A stretch of 64,000 nt of DNA, taken from assembly GCF_024505045.1 (NCBI RefSeq), contig NZ_JANIBM010000007.1, positions 62,001 to 126,000 on the forward strand. Reading direction: 5' to 3'. The notes below the pieces were generated by a model that was not told the DNA's origin, made no database searches, and worked only from the letters and a program-made list of their open reading frames with translations. Below, one piece after another: positions 18,493 through 26,787 of this stretch; the stretch's first letter is position 1; the number at the start of each line of letters is the position of its first letter. This DNA is from Methylomonas aurea (GTDB lineage: Bacteria; Pseudomonadota; Gammaproteobacteria; Methylococcales; Methylomonadaceae). The translations under genes were made by a program, and so were the position numbers.

Positions 18493-19473
18493 TCAATGCG
18501 GAAAAAGCACAGTCGGAAGATGATTTCCGATATAACCGATTATGAAATCCCGCTCATTTCTGTCTTCAATAAAATGAATACGATGACTCTTCGAAAAATC
18601 AGTATGGCGTTCAAATACGCCAAATACGTTTCCCTTTGGCATACGGAATTTACGGGCAGCAAGGTGATCGGAGTTGCTCATTGTAGAAGTGCTTTCTCCT
18701 CGCCATTGAAACAGGTAACTCGGAGCAACAGATCCGGCGTCACGCCAATGTTCCGCTGTTTCATTCATTTTGGCTAATTTTGCCAGCACTCCGCTAATGT
18801 ATCGGGAATCAAGTTGTTCGATTTGATCTGCGACATCAGGCGAAAATCGTAAATTTGGGAAAAGCTTCCCTTTCTCAGAATTCAATTCTGCTGCCGTGGT
18901 AACCGAGCTAATATATCTTTTCTTGAACAATTCCAGAAGCGAATAACAATGACTTTCGCGACTGGCATGATCAACCATAACTTCTCCAACGATTGATAGA
19001 TCCTTACAAACATAAGCTTTGAGCTGATGCACATCCCATAAAGGGGATGTAGGCACACTGACTACAATATCTCCGCGGTAAAGAGCGAAACCAACTGCAA
19101 AACAGTCTGGCCCTTCAACGGTTGCTATACGGTACTCTTGACCAATCAACGCCTCTTCAAGCTCTTGATCAAGTGATATGCCATTCTCAATTGGTATTTT
19201 CGTATCGAGTGTCAATACGAAGGATCGCATTTCACGATCTATGGTGCTATCAAATAACCATTCTTCTACCGCCCATTCATCATCAGACTGTGTCGGTATA
19301 CGGACATCCTGAAGGCAGCATTGAGACCGGACGACATTATTAGTGGCCCCGATGTCAATTAGTGTACCGATAACCGAAACAAACTCTTCGAAAGCTATAC
19401 GCGCAGTTGTGAGATCGGGGACGGAACAACTTGTAACAGATGCTTCATTGAAAATGATATCTGGCGTACGCAT
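18493..19473 (-). CDS. Unknown protein, third gene of DUF262/ATPase cassette
   Basis: A 326-residue protein, MRTPDIIFNEASVTSCSVPD onward, that I do not recognise. It has no signal peptide, no membrane segment and no nuclease or NTPase motif that I can see; the composition is that of a soluble globular protein. It begins three bases after the ATPase stop, so it is co-transcribed and probably works with that ATPase. Codon use and AT content match the two upstream genes and differ from the GC-rich surroundings. In comparable two- and three-gene defence modules the last gene is often the effector or a specificity partner, but nothing in the sequence proves either here. Confidence 0.75.
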   Translation of the reverse strand: MRTPDIIFNEASVTSCSVPDLTTARIAFEEFVSVIGTLIDIGATNNVVRSQCCLQDVRIPTQSDDEWAVEEWLFDSTIDREMRSFVLTLDTKIPIENGISLDQELEEALIGQEYRIATVEGPDCFAVGFALYRGDIVVSVPTSPLWDVHQLKAYVCKDLSIVGEVMVDHASRESHCYSLLELFKKRYISSVTTAAELNSEKGKLFPNLRFSPDVADQIEQLDSRYISGVLAKLAKMNETAEHWRDAGSVAPSYLFQWRGESTSTMSNSDHLAARKFRMPKGNVFGVFERHTDFSKSHRIHFIEDRNERDFIIGYIGNHLPTVLFPH

Positions 19474-19476
19474 ACA

Positions 19477-20577
19477 TCAGTTTTTCGATTTACGGACGAG
19501 TGCCGCGAGCATACGCTCGTGTTCATCAAAAAAGCCATCAGGCCAGAAGGAAAGTCTGCCGTTAGCATCAATTTCTGGTGTTTCAATATAGGCATTTGTC
19601 CCTTCACGTTGGAAATAATGAAATGCAACGTTTTCAGGTGTTAATTCTTCTCGTCGAACTGCTACACGCAATCCATTCATGACATGGTCACTGTGAGTCT
19701 CTAAAATAACCTGCACATTTTGACCAACTAAAGCAATCAACCTTGCGAGTTCGGCTTGGCCTCGTGGATGTAAATGAGCCTCAGGGTTTTCCAATAGTAA
19801 TACGGTGCCGGACTCAGCAGAAAGCAGAGCAACTACGAGTGGCAGACAATACGTCAAACCGAAGCCGACATGAGTTGGCCTATAGTAACGTGAAGCCACA
19901 TCACCCCGCCGTTCGAACCCATAACCTAACAGAGAAACCCCGGCATCGCGTAGCGGCTTCACATCTATGCGTACACCGGGACTAAGTTCGCCTAACCATG
20001 CCTGAACATGATGAATAAGGCTATCGCCTTTAGCGGCTGGGTGGCGCACGGCAATATTTGCTACAGGCGCCTCGCCATGTTCGATTAGGTAACGAATTGC
20101 ATATTCACCATAGATACCTAACCCTTTGGTTTGCTCGACATCTTCGTATGGATAAGTGAGTCGAGGCCCCCAGCGTTCCGCGCTTAGATACGAAAACCGT
20201 AACTGATCAAGAGTAGCCAAATCCTTGCGCTCGAATACGTCTTCTGTAATCAGCCGGTGAGTCTGGGGATTGTATTTGAAACGCCACGAATGGGACTGCA
20301 GAGACGATTCACAGGCGATTAGTATTTCGTCAGACTCGGCAAACTCGTATAACAACTCTCGACCACTACCTTGAGATACGTAATCGCCATTCGGAAATAA
20401 CTCGACGTAATCGGTGCTTGGATCTCGTTGATAATCGATTTGCTTTAAAAGCAAGAGCGCTTGGATAACCGAACTTTTACCTGCACTGTTCAATCCGGCA
20501 AGCAGCGTGACGTTGCGAAATGGAATTTCTAAAGCCTTAAATCCCTTGAAGTTTTCAAGATACAGCTTTTTCAGCAT
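19477..20577 (-). CDS. SMC/AAA15-like ATPase with C-terminal DUF3696
   Basis: This 366-residue P-loop ATPase carries Walker A GLNSAGKSS near residues 28-36, an extended Walker B LLLENPEAHLHP near 260-271, and a switch ETHSDHVMNGL near 293-303. The C-terminus, IETPEIDANGRLSFWPDGFFDEHERM split over 331-356, is typical of DUF3696. This is the overcoming-lysogenisation-defect/SMC-like ATPase class but without a TOPRIM nuclease, so the nuclease activity must come from a partner. It overlaps the upstream DUF262 gene by 23 bases and is followed after three bases by the unknown gene, so all three are one operon. DUF3696 ATPases are often encoded beside DUF262 proteins (recalled, not searched). Confidence 0.85.
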   Translation of the reverse strand: MLKKLYLENFKGFKALEIPFRNVTLLAGLNSAGKSSVIQALLLLKQIDYQRDPSTDYVELFPNGDYVSQGSGRELLYEFAESDEILIACESSLQSHSWRFKYNPQTHRLITEDVFERKDLATLDQLRFSYLSAERWGPRLTYPYEDVEQTKGLGIYGEYAIRYLIEHGEAPVANIAVRHPAAKGDSLIHHVQAWLGELSPGVRIDVKPLRDAGVSLLGYGFERRGDVASRYYRPTHVGFGLTYCLPLVVALLSAESGTVLLLENPEAHLHPRGQAELARLIALVGQNVQVILETHSDHVMNGLRVAVRREELTPENVAFHYFQREGTNAYIETPEIDANGRLSFWPDGFFDEHERMLAALVRKSKN

Positions 20578-21736
20578 GCATAACTCCCTGAATCAGCTTT
20601 TCGATTTTGTTAAACCGTTCCCGAACATTTGAGACAGAGCCGGTAGCGACTGAAATCGACGATTGGAATGAATAATCTTTCATCATTAGTTCTGCGAATC
20701 TCTTCATAAGGTCATCACGATATTTCTCAAGATAATCTACCTCTGCGTTCGAAAGTTTTGACAAATGTACAGCCCAAACTTCGAAAAGTGCCTTGTTAAT
20801 TGGGCTTAACCTATTTCCATAACCGTAATATTTTCTAAACGCCCATTTACCAAAAATTCGCTTTGCGACATCCATCGTATTTTTGAAGCATTTGGTTAGA
20901 TCCTGGATTTTATTATCCGGCCACGAATTGATTTCATCCATCGTTTGAATTAACAATGCATCGAGATCGCCGGTATTGTATTTATTAGGGGGGGTAATGT
21001 AGAAAGCGCAAAATCTGAGTACGCACTCCCGATCGGCCATGCGCTCGTCGCGAATACTGTTACGAGTAACCTCTTTAAAATTTTTGGATTCAGCCAATTC
21101 CTTTAGTAGTTTTGTAGCGGCTCCTTGCTTGATAGCATGGCGAATTTCCTGTGCCGATAACGGCAATCCGCCGGTATTGATACGTTTGAAGATATTAAAC
21201 ATAACCGGTGAAGGAGTACCCGGCTGAATTATGTGAACGGTGACTTCACTTTCTAAGATTCGGCGTTGCATCTGCCGATTAAGATCAACAAATTTTTTAC
21301 CATTCAGCTTATGAAGAAACTCTAATCCCTGTAACACCAACTCTTTGTCGTGAATGAACTCCTTGAGTGTCGTGATACGTTGCAGGCCGTCAACTACAGA
21401 CCAGCAATCATGTTGATTTGAAGCGACGTAAAATACAGGTAAGGGAATCCGCAGCAGCAAAGATTCAATGAGGCGCGATTTCCTAGTCAGGTCCCATATA
21501 CCGGCCCGACGTTGAAAATCAGGCATCAAGTCTATCTCTTCATCACCACCTCGAATCCTTGCCATGATTAAATCGACCGTCATAGGCTTAGTCTTGACAT
21601 CGATCTTTTCAGGATCGAAGGGCTCAACAATTGCGACGGCGTCATCAGAAGTTTTCTCAACCTCTACTCCAGTACGCTGCTGATCAGAAGTCAATTCTTC
21701 CAACAACTCTTGTTCTTGCAAATTTTCTTTATCCAT
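20555..21736 (-). CDS. DUF262 (GmrSD/ParB-like) protein
   Basis: This 393-residue protein has an acidic N-terminal 45 residues and then a DUF262 domain: MPDFQRRAGIW near 71-81, the ParB/sulfiredoxin-like core VVDGLQRITTLKEF with DGLQR at 116-120 (most relatives have DGQQR), FNIFKRINTGGLPLSAQEIRHAI, and an Arg-rich helix DERMADRECVLRF. DUF262 is the NTP-binding/nuclease-associated domain of the type IV restriction enzyme GmrSD, and occurs in BrxU and SspE. The usual C-terminal HNH DUF1524 half is absent, so it may be a sensor or NTPase that acts through the ATPase and the third protein. It is the first gene of an AT-rich operon. The Gln-to-Leu change in the motif is visible and its effect is unknown. 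Confidence 0.85.
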   Translation of the reverse strand: MDKENLQEQELLEELTSDQQRTGVEVEKTSDDAVAIVEPFDPEKIDVKTKPMTVDLIMARIRGGDEEIDLMPDFQRRAGIWDLTRKSRLIESLLLRIPLPVFYVASNQHDCWSVVDGLQRITTLKEFIHDKELVLQGLEFLHKLNGKKFVDLNRQMQRRILESEVTVHIIQPGTPSPVMFNIFKRINTGGLPLSAQEIRHAIKQGAATKLLKELAESKNFKEVTRNSIRDERMADRECVLRFCAFYITPPNKYNTGDLDALLIQTMDEINSWPDNKIQDLTKCFKNTMDVAKRIFGKWAFRKYYGYGNRLSPINKALFEVWAVHLSKLSNAEVDYLEKYRDDLMKRFAELMMKDYSFQSSISVATGSVSNVRERFNKIEKLIQGVMHAEKAVS

Positions 21737-21954
21737 GTAACCCAGATCGCTTTAATCTTTGCCTAACAAATTGCTTATCACCAAAAACTACAAATTCAAA
21801 GAATGTTCGGGCAGCAATCACAATATGCTCATTATAAGTGGTTATATCAGGCTGCTGTCAGCGCCCTAATTAGAATTAGCCATGACCTCCGAGCCATGCA
21901 CCTCAGTCATATCGCAAACCGTTGGCCAGTGCCGCTTCTTTAGCGGATAGCGAT

Positions 21955-22503
21955 TCAGCCCCCTTCCACCCCCTGAAAACACCAATGCCAGGGTTCGTAA
22001 CGATAACCCGACGCGTTGCCGGGCGGATAGGACATGACGAAGCCGAAGCGGTTGGCGTTGGCCTGCAACCAGGCGAAAGCAGCGGTCAGTTCGAAGCCCT
22101 GTTGCACCGCCGGCGCATCCGGACAGGTCAAATCCACGGCGCGGCCGGTGTGGTGTTCGCTGTAGCCGGGCGGCGCCAGCACGGTCAGGATATCGGCAAT
22201 TGTCGCGCCGGCGTCGAGCTTGGCGCGGATGATCTCGGCCTGGCGTTCCACGCTGCGGTAGGCCGAGATCAGGTAAATTTCGATGCCGTCGGCCGCTGCG
22301 GCGGCTTTCATCGCCTGCCAGGCGCGGCCGGCTGCCGGGGCCATTAGAAACTCCCTGCCCTTATGGTCGACGTCGGCGACGGCCAAGCTTTCTGCCGCAG
22401 GATACAGGCGCAAGCCGCGGGCTTCGACCGCTTCGACGGCAATTCCCAGCGCAGCGCAGATCGCGCGCGGATCGTAGCTTGCCGTTTCCAGAGAATGCGT
22501 CAT
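21955..22503 (-). CDS. VanY-like D-alanyl-D-alanine carboxypeptidase
   Basis: This 182-residue peptidase of the M15/VanY group shows YLISAYRSVERQAEII, the zinc motif YSEHHTGRAVDLT (His and Asp ligands) and EPWHWCF (catalytic and zinc His near the C-terminus). No signal peptide is visible at the annotated start, so it is either cytoplasmic (like LdcB/DacB-type recycling enzymes) or its true N-terminus is not as drawn. It would trim D-Ala from peptidoglycan peptides. The composition returns to GC-rich here, marking the edge of the AT-rich cassette. Confidence 0.85.
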   Translation of the reverse strand: MTHSLETASYDPRAICAALGIAVEAVEARGLRLYPAAESLAVADVDHKGREFLMAPAAGRAWQAMKAAAAADGIEIYLISAYRSVERQAEIIRAKLDAGATIADILTVLAPPGYSEHHTGRAVDLTCPDAPAVQQGFELTAAFAWLQANANRFGFVMSYPPGNASGYRYEPWHWCFQGVEGG

Positions 22504-22515
22504 GTCCGCACCGGG

Positions 22516-22659
22516 TTAACAGGGCCATCCGCCGAACCGGCCGGCATTTGACTGAGGTGACGGCGATTTCGCAGCGGCCCTATCAAAGCGATCCAGCAAC
22601 CGCTCCCGCAGGGTTTGGCCGAACGAGCTGAGCCGCCGAGTTACGTCTTTCATTCCCAT
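22516..22659 (-). CDS. Possible 47-residue small protein
   Basis: ATG at 22659 has GAGGGAAT just upstream, a good ribosome site, and gives MGMKDVTRRLSSFGQTLRER and a further 27 residues ending GRFGGWPC. It is strongly basic in its first half and has no membrane segment. It lies between the sigma-54 activator and the VanY-like gene on the same strand. No family is recognised. It could be a chance frame. Confidence 0.3.
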   Translation of the reverse strand: MGMKDVTRRLSSFGQTLRERLLDRFDRAAAKSPSPQSNAGRFGGWPC

Positions 22660-22704
22660 AATTCCCTCAAAACAAGCCGTTCTGTTAAAAGCCGATCCAA
22701 GCAT

Positions 22705-24570
22705 TCAGCGCGGTTTATGGATATCCAATTTCCGCATCCGATAGCGCAACGTGCTGGGCTTAACCCGCAAGCGCTGCGCTGCGCCTTGCGGGCCTTCTAT
22801 GACCCAGCGGGTTTGCTCCAACACCTGCAGGATATGTTCGCGGGCGACCGCATCCAGGCTGGCGTCGCCGAGCTGGAGCGGCGCGGTTGAAATATCCGTC
22901 GCACTGCCCGGCAATTGCTCGGCGCCGATCTCCAGCCACGGCCCGTCGGCCAGGATGATGGCGCGCTCGATGATGTTTTCCAGTTCGCGGATGTTGCCGG
23001 GCCAGCGGTAGTTCTGCAAACGCCGCATCGATTCGGCGCCGACGCCGTCGATTTTTTTGCCGATTTTCGGCGCGAATTTGCCGATCAGAAAATCGGCCAG
23101 CAGCGGAATGTCTTCCAGCCGCTCCCGCAGCGGCGGCGTGGTCAACGGAAATACGTTCAGCCGGTAGAACAAATCCTCGCGGAAATTTTTGTTCGCCACC
23201 TCCTGCAACAAGTCGCGGTTGGTAGCGGTGATGACCCGCACGTCCATTTTGATCGGGGTCTGGCCGCCGACGCGTTCGAATTCGCGTTCCTGGATCACCC
23301 GTAATAATTTGACCTGCACGTCCAGCGGAATTTCGCCGACTTCGTCCAGGAACAGCGTACCGCCTTCGGCCAGTTCGAAACGGCCGATACGTTTGCCGAT
23401 CGCGCCGGTAAATGCGCCTTTTTCGTGGCCGAACAATTCGCTTTCGATCAGGCTGGACGGCAACGCCGCGCAATTGACTTTGATCAGCGGCCGCTGTTTA
23501 CGCTTGCTGGCGGAGTGGATGGCGCGCGCCACGAGTTCCTTGCCGGTGCCGGATTCGCCTTGAATCAGTACTGAGGCGTCGGTCTGCGCCACGCGTTGCA
23601 CCTGGTGCAGCAACGAGCGCAGCGCCGGGCTGCGGCCGACGATTTCCTCGAAATTGTGCTCGGCCTTGATTTCTTCCTGCAGGTAGCGGTTTTGCGCTTC
23701 TAACTTGGCCTGCTCCCGCTCCATCAAGACTTGGGCGGTGATATCGATGAACATTGTGCGCATGAAGCGGCCGCTGGGATCGGTTTTCGACCACCACCGA
23801 ATCCAGACCGGCCGGCCATCGTCCTTGCGCCGCAATTCCAGCACCACGCCGGCGCTATCCGTGCCTTTTTCGACCGATGCGAACGCCTGCTGCAACCGGG
23901 CCTGGGCTTCCGGCGTCTCCGGCACCAAAGAAATGCCGCGCGTGGTGCTTACCTGCTCCGGAGTTAAACCCAAAATTCGCAATGCCGCCTGGTTGGCTTG
24001 GAGAAACCGGGTTTCGACATCCTCGTGCACATAGGCGATCGGCGCTTCGTCGAACAATTCGCGGAAGCGCTGTTCGCTGAGCCGCAGTTGCTGCTCGATG
24101 CGCAGCCGGTTTAATTCCGCCGCGGCGCGGGCGGCGAAGATTTTGAAGACATAAAACAGATTGTCCCGCTCCGGCATCGCTTGCCTATCGAACAGCGCCA
24201 AGTGGCCGAGTATCTCGCCTTCGCCGTCGCGCAGCGGCACGCCCAAATAACTTTCCACCCCCTGCTCGTGCGGAAACATCTGCGACACGCCGGCAGGGTA
24301 ATGGCAGAAATTGCCGCGCAACACGTCTTCGCACGGCGTACCGGGCAAATCCCATTCCTGATCGTCCAAAAATTCGCCGTCGGCCCAGAACGCCAAGCAG
24401 CGCACCCGGGTCTTAGCCTGGGCGAACTCGGCGACGAAACCGTTCGCCACGCCGGTCGCCAGGCATAAGTTGCGCACCAACGAGCGCATAAAGTCGCCGC
24501 CGGTAGCTTGGGCGGTGCCTTCGACCACCGCCTTCAGAATCGAAAAATCACAGGAATCGCTTGGGTCCAT
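22705..24570 (-). CDS. Sigma-54-dependent activator with GAF and PAS sensors
   Basis: The start MDPSDSCDFSILKAV (24570) gives 621 residues; upstream in-frame ATGs lie inside the promoter region of the divergent operon. Residues about 10-170 are a GAF domain (LGVPLRDGEGEILGHLALFD), about 185-310 a PAS domain, then a linker and an AAA+ sigma-54 domain: Walker A GESGTGKE, the sigma-54 contact loop GAFTGA, Walker B GGTLFLDEVGEIP, and an arginine-finger region. A C-terminal Fis-type helix-turn-helix (AQRLRVKPSTLRYRMRKL) ends it. The layout is that of FhlA/NorR-type enhancer-binding proteins. It is transcribed away from the bufferin operon, which has a consensus -24/-12 promoter, so it very likely activates that operon. 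The signal bound by GAF or PAS is unknown; copper or redox is inferred. Confidence 0.92.
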   Translation of the reverse strand: MDPSDSCDFSILKAVVEGTAQATGGDFMRSLVRNLCLATGVANGFVAEFAQAKTRVRCLAFWADGEFLDDQEWDLPGTPCEDVLRGNFCHYPAGVSQMFPHEQGVESYLGVPLRDGEGEILGHLALFDRQAMPERDNLFYVFKIFAARAAAELNRLRIEQQLRLSEQRFRELFDEAPIAYVHEDVETRFLQANQAALRILGLTPEQVSTTRGISLVPETPEAQARLQQAFASVEKGTDSAGVVLELRRKDDGRPVWIRWWSKTDPSGRFMRTMFIDITAQVLMEREQAKLEAQNRYLQEEIKAEHNFEEIVGRSPALRSLLHQVQRVAQTDASVLIQGESGTGKELVARAIHSASKRKQRPLIKVNCAALPSSLIESELFGHEKGAFTGAIGKRIGRFELAEGGTLFLDEVGEIPLDVQVKLLRVIQEREFERVGGQTPIKMDVRVITATNRDLLQEVANKNFREDLFYRLNVFPLTTPPLRERLEDIPLLADFLIGKFAPKIGKKIDGVGAESMRRLQNYRWPGNIRELENIIERAIILADGPWLEIGAEQLPGSATDISTAPLQLGDASLDAVAREHILQVLEQTRWVIEGPQGAAQRLRVKPSTLRYRMRKLDIHKPR

Positions 24571-24628
24571 ATTTACAAAAGAGTGGACGAAAAAAATTGA
24601 TGCCGCAAAACGCCGCCACATTCTAGCC

Positions 24629-24680
24629 GCGGCCGCCAATTCAAGGCCACCATATTTGGCGGCCGCCGCGAAATATCGCG
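24629..24680. promoter_or_regulatory. Inverted repeats, candidate activator enhancer sites
   Basis: Two inverted repeats lie 90-140 bp upstream of the -24 element. GCGGCCGCCAA (24629-24639) pairs exactly with TTGGCGGCCGC (24656-24666), an 11-bp arm with a 16-bp spacer. CGCGA-AATA-TCGCG occupies 24667-24680. Position and symmetry match enhancer-binding sites for the divergent sigma-54 activator. Which one is used is not known. Confidence 0.55.
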
Positions 24681-24767
24681 GCACTCTTCAGCGCAAACTT
24701 GACCAGCGATAGCGCCAAGTTTTGACAAGCCATTGATTAAATTTAACTAATTCCACACAACAGGACC

Positions 24768-24784
24768 TGGCACGACGCTTGCGA
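24768..24784 (+). promoter_or_regulatory. Sigma-54 (-24/-12) promoter of the bufferin operon
   Basis: TGGCACGACGCTTGCGA is a perfect match to the sigma-54 consensus TGGCAC-N5-TTGC, with the invariant GG and GC at the correct spacing. It lies 66 bases before the DUF2282 start and on the same strand. The divergent gene is a sigma-54 activator, so promoter and regulator are found together. Confidence 0.88.
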
Positions 24785-24849
24785 TATTAGCTGCGTCGGA
24801 CGGCGCAGGCTGCCGACACTTCACTAATCTAACTCAACGGAGACTATCC

Positions 24850-25125
24850 ATGAAAAACCCAACTACCGTCGTCAGCACCGCTTTGGCTTCCATCCTTGCC
24901 ATGAGCGCTATGGGATTGCCATCCACGACCGCTGCCGCCGACAAAAACGATATGGAGAAATGCTATGGCGTCGCCAAAGCCGGCAAGAACGATTGCAAAA
25001 CCTTGTCCAACGCTTGCGCCGGCCATGCAATCAGCGATAACCAAAAAGATGCCTTCATCGCGTTGCCGGCCGGCACCTGCGAACGCATCAGCGGCGGCAG
25101 CCTGCAAGCTCCGGCCGGCATGTAA
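24850..25125 (+). CDS. bufA: DUF2282 bufferin-like precursor peptide
   Basis: This 91-residue exported small protein has a signal peptide (residues 1-30, ending TTAAA). Its mature part carries four cysteines in the DUF2282 pattern: EKCYGVAKAGKNDC, NACAGHA and LPAGTCERISGG. DUF2282 proteins have recently been described as bufferins, ribosomal peptides whose cysteines are modified by a DUF692/MNIO enzyme and which bind copper in the periplasm. An AACGGAGA ribosome site precedes the ATG. It is the first gene after the sigma-54 promoter, followed by the MNIO enzyme, its DUF2063 partner and a DoxX protein. The name rests on family and gene order. Confidence 0.88.
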   Translation: MKNPTTVVSTALASILAMSAMGLPSTTAAADKNDMEKCYGVAKAGKNDCKTLSNACAGHAISDNQKDAFIALPAGTCERISGGSLQAPAGM

Positions 25126-25137
25126 TCCGGATCGGTC

Positions 25138-26019
25138 ATGGCGCAGTCACGCAATACCCTATCCTTCGGCGCCGTTAACGCTTCGATTCCGGCTGCGGCC
25201 GGAATCGGGCTGCGTTCGCCGCACTACCGCGATGCCTTGCATAGCCCGGCCAAACCGGCCTGGCTCGAAGTGCACAGCGAAAACTATTTCGCCGCCGGCG
25301 GCCCGGCGCTACGGATGCTGGAAAGCCTGCGGCGGGACTATCCGCTCAGCCTGCACGGCGTCGGCATGTCGCTGGGTTCGGTAGTCGCTCCGGACGGGCG
25401 CCATTTACGCCAGTTGCAGCAGTTGATCGAGCGCGTCGAGCCGGCTCTGGTGTCCGAACATTTGTCTTGGAGTGCGTTCGGCGGCCGCTATTTGAACGAT
25501 CTGGCGCCGATTGCCTATACCGAGTCCGCCCTCGCCGCTTGGGTGCGGCGGGTGGCACAGGTGCAGGACTTTCTCGGCCGGCCAATCTTGCTGGAAAACC
25601 CGTCCAGTTATCTGCAGTTCGACTATGCCGACTACAGCGAAGCCGAATTCCTGAGCCAATTGGCCCGCCGCAGCGGCTGTGGCCTGCTGCTGGACGTCAA
25701 CAATCTTTACGTTTCTTGCCGCAACCACGGCTGGGATACGCTGGATTATCTGCTCGCGCTCGACGCCGGCTGCGTGGCCGAATTCCATTTGGCCGGCCAC
25801 CGCCGCAACCGGATCGGCGCCGACGTGATCCTGATCGACAGCCACGACGGTCCGGTCGCCGAACCGGTATGGCAGTTGTTCCGCATGGTTTTACAGCTGT
25901 TCGGCAACCGGCCGACGTTGATCGAGTGGGATGCGGATTTACCGGATTGGCACACCCTGATCGGCCAGGCCGCACGCGCCGATCGCTATATGGAGCAAAA
26001 TTATGTCCAGGCTGCATGA
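25138..26019 (+). CDS. bufB: DUF692 multinuclear non-haem iron oxygenase (MNIO)
   Basis: This 293-residue TIM-barrel enzyme shows all the DUF692 blocks: LEVHSENYF, SLHGVGMSLG, SEHLSWSAF, LLENPSSYL, LLLDVNNLYV, EFHLAGH, LIDSHDGPV and EWDADLPDW, which supply the His, Asp and Glu ligands of a two- or three-iron site. MNIOs modify cysteines in precursor peptides; in bufferin clusters they form thiooxazole-type groups that help bind copper. The substrate should be the DUF2282 protein 12 bases upstream. The stop overlaps the next gene by 17 bases, indicating coupled synthesis with its partner. Confidence 0.92.
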   Translation: MAQSRNTLSFGAVNASIPAAAGIGLRSPHYRDALHSPAKPAWLEVHSENYFAAGGPALRMLESLRRDYPLSLHGVGMSLGSVVAPDGRHLRQLQQLIERVEPALVSEHLSWSAFGGRYLNDLAPIAYTESALAAWVRRVAQVQDFLGRPILLENPSSYLQFDYADYSEAEFLSQLARRSGCGLLLDVNNLYVSCRNHGWDTLDYLLALDAGCVAEFHLAGHRRNRIGADVILIDSHDGPVAEPVWQLFRMVLQLFGNRPTLIEWDADLPDWHTLIGQAARADRYMEQNYVQAA

Positions 26020-26773
26020 TCTGCAACGCGATTTTGCCGGCTTCGTGTTTGGCGACTCCAGCCGGGTTCCGGCCGGTATTGTCGCCAACGGCATCGCCCC
26101 GGAGCGGCGGATGGCCGTTTACCGCAACAACACGCAAACCGGTTTGAGCCAGGCCTTGCGCGACACCTACCCGGTTATAAACCGCCTGGTCGGCGCCGGC
26201 TTCTTCGACCGGCTGGCGCGGGCCTATATTGGCAAATATCCGCCGGCCGCGGCTTGCCTGCTCGAATTCGGCGCCGATTTCGCCGAGCTGATTGCCGGCT
26301 TTGCCGCTGCCGCCAGCCTGCCCTACTTGGCCGATGTGGCGCGGCTGGAGTGGCTTTACCACCGGGCCTACCACGCCGCCGAATCCCCAGTTCCGGCGTT
26401 GACGACGTTGCGCGATTTCAACCAGGTCGATTGCGGCGAGTTGACTGCAAAGTTGCATCCCAGCGTCGGTTTGCTCGAATCCGACTATCCGCTGCTGCCG
26501 ATCTGGCTCAGCAACCAAGCCGATTATCTCGGCGATCCGCACGTCAATCTGGATGCGGGCGGTTGCCGGCTACTGGTGTTCCGGCCGCAGTGGGACGTCG
26601 AGATCCGGCCGTTGGCATTGGCGGAATACCATTGTTTGGCGGCCTTGGCCGGCGGAACCGGTTTAACCGCCGCGGTCGGCGCCGCTTTGGCATGCGATCC
26701 GGATTTCGCCGTCGAGTCCTGGCTCTTGGCCGGACTGTGCAGCGGTCTGCTGGCCGATATCGTTTTACTGTAA
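26003..26773 (+). CDS. bufC: DUF2063 partner protein of the MNIO
   Basis: This 256-residue protein begins with the DUF2063 N-terminal domain: LHDLQRDFAGFVFG, ERRMAVYRNNTQTGLSQALRDTYPVINRLVG and FFDRLARAYIGKYPP, the latter parts split over residues 33-80. Its C-terminal half is the less conserved recognition-type domain. In bufferin and methanobactin-like clusters this protein pairs with the MNIO and presents the precursor peptide. It overlaps bufB by 17 bases and ends 14 bases before the DoxX gene. Confidence 0.9.
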   Translation: MSRLHDLQRDFAGFVFGDSSRVPAGIVANGIAPERRMAVYRNNTQTGLSQALRDTYPVINRLVGAGFFDRLARAYIGKYPPAAACLLEFGADFAELIAGFAAAASLPYLADVARLEWLYHRAYHAAESPVPALTTLRDFNQVDCGELTAKLHPSVGLLESDYPLLPIWLSNQADYLGDPHVNLDAGGCRLLVFRPQWDVEIRPLALAEYHCLAALAGGTGLTAAVGAALACDPDFAVESWLLAGLCSGLLADIVLL

Positions 26774-26787
26774 CCGAGGTTAAAGCC

